The notes under the pieces: generated by a model
Told to the model about the DNA's origin: nothing
Databases searched by the model: none
What the model saw: the letters and a program-made list of their open reading frames with translations, nothing else
Source of the DNA: Anaerolineae bacterium
GTDB taxonomy: Bacteria > Chloroflexota > Anaerolineae > DUEN01
Length of the DNA stretch: 16,590 bases
Reading direction: 5' to 3'
Assembly: GCA_021159845.1 (NCBI GenBank)
Contig: JAGHDS010000494.1
Location: 1-16,590 of the forward strand
Part shown: in pieces, positions 13,382 through 16,590 of the stretch
How positions within the stretch are numbered: position 1 is the first letter of the stretch
How the letters are laid out: each line of letters starts with the position of its first letter
Translations under genes and position numbers: made by a program

Positions 13382-14313
13382 CAGCTCTCTACCATCACTT
13401 CCTGCCATTCTCCTACGAACAGGATCTCCAGCTCCAACCGGACGCCGAATCTCTCTTCCACATCCTGCTGCACTCGCCGGATCAGCCGCGCGACATCCGC
13501 GGCGGTGGCGTGGCCCCGATTAATGATGAAGTTCGCGTGTTGGGGCGATACCTGGGCATCGCCCTCGCGGACACCCTTCAGGCCCGCGGCCTCGATGAGC
13601 CGCCCCGCGTAGTCCCCCGGCGGGTTGCGGAAGATGCTTCCCGCGCTGGCCTCCGTCGGCTGCGTTCGCCGGCGGTGGGCCAGGTAGGCCTCCGCCCGCG
13701 CCGATAGGGACTTCGCCTGCCCTGGTGTCAGCTCGAACTCAGCTCGAAGCACGATCCCAGGTAGCATCCCCGACTTCAACCGGCTATCCCGGTAGTCCAA
13801 TCCTAAATCGGTCGCCGGATAGATCACGCGATCGCCCGATAAGTCCAGCAGTTCCACCGAGCGTAACCGGTCGGCGATGCAACTGCCATGTGCCCCCGCG
13901 TTCCCCACCACAGCGCCGCCAACGGTTCCTGGTACGCTCACGGCCCACTCCAGCCCGGCCATGCCGCGTTGGATCATCTCTCGGGCCAGGCGGGCCAATG
14001 GCATTCCTGACGCCGCCCACACGCGGCGCTCTGTTATCTCGAAGCGGGCGCAACGGTTGACGATGGTGAGGCCGCGCACGCCTGCATCGCTGATGAGCAC
14101 GTTACTGCCCCCACCGAGCACCCACCAGGGCAAACCATGCTGCTGTGCGATCCTGACAGCCTGTACCAGTTCATCGACGGTACGCGCCACGAGGAGCAGA
14201 TCGGCAGGCCCGCCGATGCGAAACGTCGTATAGGCGCTCAGGGGCACGTCCTGCCCGATGGACAGACCAGCATTTCTTAATTCCGTCAACACTGACGCGA
14301 GAACCTCTTCCAC
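13381..14313 (-). CDS. murB: UDP-N-acetylenolpyruvoylglucosamine reductase MurB
   Basis: This is an FAD enzyme of 310 aa that makes UDP-MurNAc in the cytoplasm. FAD-binding motifs: TTFRIGGPADLLL (29-41), LGGGSNVLISD (66-76) and SVPGTVGGAVVGNAGAHG (126-143). Catalytic elements include YRDSRLK (174-180), Ser226 in ASAGSIFRNP (proton donor) and Glu296 near the C terminus (ELEILFVGE). The length and the SPQHANFIIN segment (256-265) point to the type II (Bacillus-like) form. The start is GTG at 14313; the nearby ATG at 14327 is out of frame. The gap to murC is 21 bp, and its stop overlaps the ddl start. Confidence 0.95.
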   Translation of the reverse strand: MEEVLASVLTELRNAGLSIGQDVPLSAYTTFRIGGPADLLLVARTVDELVQAVRIAQQHGLPWWVLGGGSNVLISDAGVRGLTIVNRCARFEITERRVWAASGMPLARLAREMIQRGMAGLEWAVSVPGTVGGAVVGNAGAHGSCIADRLRSVELLDLSGDRVIYPATDLGLDYRDSRLKSGMLPGIVLRAEFELTPGQAKSLSARAEAYLAHRRRTQPTEASAGSIFRNPPGDYAGRLIEAAGLKGVREGDAQVSPQHANFIINRGHATAADVARLIRRVQQDVEERFGVRLELEILFVGEWQEVMVES

Positions 14314-14334
14314 AGTTGTGCCCCCATGCGGCGC

Positions 14335-15777
14335 TCAGCTCCGCTTCTCTCGCTCCTCCAGAGCGGCCAGCACACGCTCACCAACCTGATATCCGTCACC
14401 AGCCCCCAGGGTCAACAGAACGTCACCCGGCCGCAAGCCTTGCAGCAGAACCCTCACGACGTCGTCCAGCCCGCCGACATAACGGGCATCCGGATGTTGT
14501 CTCCCAATTCGCTCGGCCAACTGCGACGCGTCCACGCCCAGCGTCTCGTGCTCACGTGCTGCATAGATGTCCGTGACCAGAACGTGATCCGCCTGTGCGA
14601 AACACCCAGCGAACGCTTGTAGGAGCGCTCGCGTACGACTATACGTATGAGGCTGAAACACGGCCCAGAGCACCCGATCCGGATAACGCTGCCGGGCTGC
14701 GGAGAGCGTAGCCCGCACCTCACTCGGGTGGTGGGCATAGTCATCGACAACTATTATACCATGTACGATACCCTTCACCTCGAACCGACGCCGCACTCCT
14801 GCAAAATTATTAAGGTTTGTAGCACCATTTTTTGGATGAACGCCGAGATGATCGGCGGCGGCCAGCGCGGCCAGCGCATTCAGCACGTTGTGTCGTCCTG
14901 GGATCTGTAGGTGAAGCGTGGCGATCTGCTCGTCATCGTGCCACACTTCGCAGTCGGTGCCTCCCATTTCGTTTACTACCAGGTTACGGGCCTGCCACGA
15001 GGCGCCGTCGGCTAGCCCGTACAGGGCGGTGGGCTTTCCCATCCGGCGTCGGCGCTCACCCAGTTGCCTGGCCCTCGGATCGTCTGCGCACGCTATCAGC
15101 AGCCCGTCGTCCGGCAATCGATCGACGAAAGACTGGAAGGCCCCGGCGAAGTCATCAGGTGTCGGATAGCAATCCACGTGATCCCACTCTACGTTGGTCA
15201 CAATGGCAACATCAGGACTCAGTGCAAGGAACATGCGGTCGTACTCGTCCGCTTCGACGACGAAATCGGTTCCGTGTCCGGCGTGGGCATTTCGCTCCAT
15301 GCCGGGCAGTATGCCGCCGATGATGAAGCTCGGATCGCGCCCGGCAGCTGTCAGCGTGGTTGCTATCATAGCCGTTGTAGTGGTCTTACCATGCGTGCCG
15401 GCTATGGCGATCACGGTTCGGCCGCGCATCAGCGGCCCCAGAAATTGAGCACGCTTGACCACCGGGATCCCACTGGACAGCGCCGACTGCAACTCTGGGT
15501 TGTTCGGTGGCACCGCCGAAGAGATAAGCACCAGATCGGCCCCTCTTTCCTGGCCCGCGGCCTGGCCGATGAAAACCCTTGCTCCCGCCTTGGCCAGGGC
15601 ATCCGTTACCCGGGTGCGACTCAAGTCACTGCCGGACACGCGGTAGCCCCGTTCCAACAGCACGGTGGCAATGGCTGAGAGCCCCGTACCGCCAATACCG
15701 ATGAGGTGGATGTGAGCGCCTGGCCGCTCCAATATCTGAGCCACGAGCTCTGGCGTGGCCAGCGGGACATCTCTCAT
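14335..15777 (-). CDS. murC: UDP-N-acetylmuramate-L-alanine ligase MurC
   Basis: This is a Mur ligase of 480 aa that adds L-Ala to UDP-MurNAc with ATP in the cytoplasm. The N-terminal domain has HLIGIGGTGLSAIA (24-37). The central ATPase domain has GTHGKTTTT (127-135), EADEYD (175-180) and TNVEWDH (194-200). The C-terminal domain has GRHNVLNALAA (294-304), FAGVRRRFE (325-333), DDYAHHP (345-351) and QPHTYSRT (375-382). The frame is open for 56 further codons upstream, but the ATG at 15777 overlaps the previous gene's stop as ATGA and gives the normal family N terminus. A low-GC stretch near codons 314-342 stands out from the gene; see the internal promoter. It is followed by murB. Confidence 0.96.
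   Translation of the reverse strand: MRDVPLATPELVAQILERPGAHIHLIGIGGTGLSAIATVLLERGYRVSGSDLSRTRVTDALAKAGARVFIGQAAGQERGADLVLISSAVPPNNPELQSALSSGIPVVKRAQFLGPLMRGRTVIAIAGTHGKTTTTAMIATTLTAAGRDPSFIIGGILPGMERNAHAGHGTDFVVEADEYDRMFLALSPDVAIVTNVEWDHVDCYPTPDDFAGAFQSFVDRLPDDGLLIACADDPRARQLGERRRRMGKPTALYGLADGASWQARNLVVNEMGGTDCEVWHDDEQIATLHLQIPGRHNVLNALAALAAADHLGVHPKNGATNLNNFAGVRRRFEVKGIVHGIIVVDDYAHHPSEVRATLSAARQRYPDRVLWAVFQPHTYSRTRALLQAFAGCFAQADHVLVTDIYAAREHETLGVDASQLAERIGRQHPDARYVGGLDDVVRVLLQGLRPGDVLLTLGAGDGYQVGERVLAALEEREKRS
14753..14761 (-). promoter_or_regulatory. Consensus extended -10 inside murC
   Basis: On the minus strand it reads TGGTATAAT, a perfect TGn plus TATAAT. It falls on codons Gly340-Ile341-Ile342 of MurC, where both Ile use the rare ATA. 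An A/T-rich patch lies 50-80 bp upstream (about 14803-14833). No -35 box is recognised. It could start an internal transcript for murB-ddl-ftsQAZ. Confidence 0.4.
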
Positions 15778-16310
15778 TTGCGCACCCTCAGTACCAGGAG
15801 GAGGCCCACCAATCCGATCAGCATCGTGATGCTTAAGACGCGCGGGGGCAGATATTGCACGATCTCCTGGGCCAGCGATGTTAACGGTGGCTGGAAGAGC
15901 CCCCATTGTTGGATGGGATAATGGTATCGGTCCATATAATACCACGCCGTCCCATTCACGAGGTAGCCGTTGATCAGGCCGTTAGTCAGGCTGATGAGAG
16001 AACCAACATATCCTCTCATCGGCCGCCCTTTGAACGTAAGTGTCTCCCCCGCATAGGAGGCGAATACGATGGCGAGAAAGATCGCATCGTAAATGAGAAA
16101 CTGGATCAGATCGCTGTTGGGGCCCTGCAGGATCTGAAATCCCAGTTGATCGTTGATGAGATTGAGCAAGGTCTCGCCAAACTGCTTCAGAATCAGGATG
16201 GCCGCCAGGACCACCGTCGTGACACCTAGTTCACGTGGGTAGCCGCGTGCCAGGCCAATGAAACCGAACGAGGCAGTCAAGGTGCCCCACAGGACCTCAA
16301 TAGGGATCAT
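15774..16310 (-). CDS. CvpA-like multi-pass membrane protein
   Basis: This 178-aa integral membrane protein has hydrophobic segments near residues 5-22, 29-44, 67-87, 100-119 and 158-175. The pattern RGYVGSLISLTNGLINGYLV (99-118) resembles the conserved G-x-x-x-G-x-x-x-G helix of the colicin V production (CvpA) family, but I am not certain of membership. The function is unknown; it stands directly before murC and overlaps it by 4 nt (ATGA), so a cell-envelope role is plausible. The ATG at 16310 follows AGAGG. The upstream gene, cut by the window, shares GxLxxxTNG and a C-terminal hydrophobic helix with it, so the pair looks like a tandem duplication. Confidence 0.75.
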   Translation of the reverse strand: MIPIEVLWGTLTASFGFIGLARGYPRELGVTTVVLAAILILKQFGETLLNLINDQLGFQILQGPNSDLIQFLIYDAIFLAIVFASYAGETLTFKGRPMRGYVGSLISLTNGLINGYLVNGTAWYYMDRYHYPIQQWGLFQPPLTSLAQEIVQYLPPRVLSITMLIGLVGLLLVLRVRK

Positions 16311-16326
16311 GCCAACGTCCTCTCAA

Positions 16327-16590
16327 TCACTGCCTGCGCTCCGGCTGGATTGAACTGACCACCCAGACCACGATCAGGCCGACGATTCCCAGTATGATGT
16401 ACGAACCATGCCCCCCAACGAGGCCACTCAGAGGCTTGAGTGCCTCCTTCACCTGCACCTGCGATGTACCAGCGGCGGTCGCGGATGACCGGCCTGACAG
16501 GAGAGCCAATGGCTCCGGTAAACTCTGTGGCAGTTTAGGCAAGAAAATGCGAAGCAAGATGTAGCCGTTGGTCATCCCCAGCAAGGCCCC
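16327..16590 (-). CDS. C-terminal part of a second CvpA-like membrane protein, cut by the window edge
   Basis: The frame is open to the right edge, so the start lies outside; 87 residues are visible. They begin with GALLGMTNGYILLRIFLP, which matches GSLISLTNG of the next gene at six of nine positions or with similar residues. A polar stretch follows, with a Ser/Ala/Thr-rich patch (SGRSSATAAGTS). The last hydrophobic helix is SYIILGIVGLIVVWVVSS, with a charged end. It is 16 bp upstream of the paralogue and probably in the same operon. Function unknown. Confidence 0.65.
   Translation of the reverse strand, partial: GALLGMTNGYILLRIFLPKLPQSLPEPLALLSGRSSATAAGTSQVQVKEALKPLSGLVGGHGSYIILGIVGLIVVWVVSSIQPERRQ

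Noticed and set aside
15778..15945. N-terminal 56-residue extension of MurC
   Set aside because: It lies over the 3' end of the CvpA-like gene in another frame, and the ATGA overlap at 15777 gives the normal MurC start.
15930..15955. TGGTATTAT extended -10-like sequence (minus strand) in the CvpA-like gene
   Set aside because: It is fully explained by the codons Trp-Tyr-Tyr and has no rare codons or upstream A/T patch.

Overview
The window reads as chromosomal DNA of a GC-rich, probably thermophilic bacterium, most likely a member of the Chloroflexota (Anaerolineae-like). That placement is an inference. It rests on the gene order murC-murB-ddl-ftsQ-ftsA-ftsZ followed by nrdR and a B12-dependent ribonucleotide reductase, an FtsZ with a very short C-terminal linker, several Hsp20 genes with a DUF2905 protein, and the codon use. 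No phylogeny was computed.

Left part, plus strand (2-4164): the tail of a receiver-like domain gene and a CDP-alcohol phosphatidyltransferase-family membrane enzyme form a short operon. Next comes a stress-type block: hsp20, a protein with two thioredoxin domains, a small DUF2905 membrane protein, and two more hsp20 genes. Clear rho-independent terminators divide this block into separate transcripts (after hsp20-1, after DUF2905, weakly after hsp20-2, and very strongly after hsp20-3). The promoters of hsp20-1 and hsp20-2 share an 11-bp element, and a cluster of perfect inverted repeats precedes the thioredoxin gene.

Middle, minus strand (4196-8847): a Gfo/Idh/MocA oxidoreductase stands convergent to hsp20-3. 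Upstream of it lie nrdR and nrdJ, which make the ATP-cone/zinc-ribbon repressor of ribonucleotide reductase genes and the adenosylcobalamin-dependent reductase. Two 16-bp NrdR-box-like sites with centres exactly 31 bp apart lie upstream of nrdR, next to an extended -10 promoter and ahead of a structured leader of about 240 nt. This suggests that NrdR represses its own operon and the reductase.

Right part, minus strand (9043-16590): a compact division and cell-wall cluster, in transcription order two tandem CvpA-like membrane proteins (the first cut by the window edge), murC, murB, ddl, ftsQ, ftsA and ftsZ. Several junctions overlap (ATGA or TGATG), indicating translational coupling. MurC, MurB and Ddl make the UDP-MurNAc-L-Ala and D-Ala-D-Ala peptidoglycan precursors; FtsQ, FtsA and FtsZ build the septal ring. 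A consensus extended -10 element, encoded partly through two rare ATA codons inside murC, could be an internal promoter for the distal genes.

I saw no CRISPR array, insertion sequence, tRNA, rRNA or phage gene. I do not see an entirely new system. The best leads are regulatory: the NrdR-box pair and structured leader, the inverted-repeat cluster before the double thioredoxin, the shared hsp20 element, the murC internal promoter, and the tandem CvpA-like pair.
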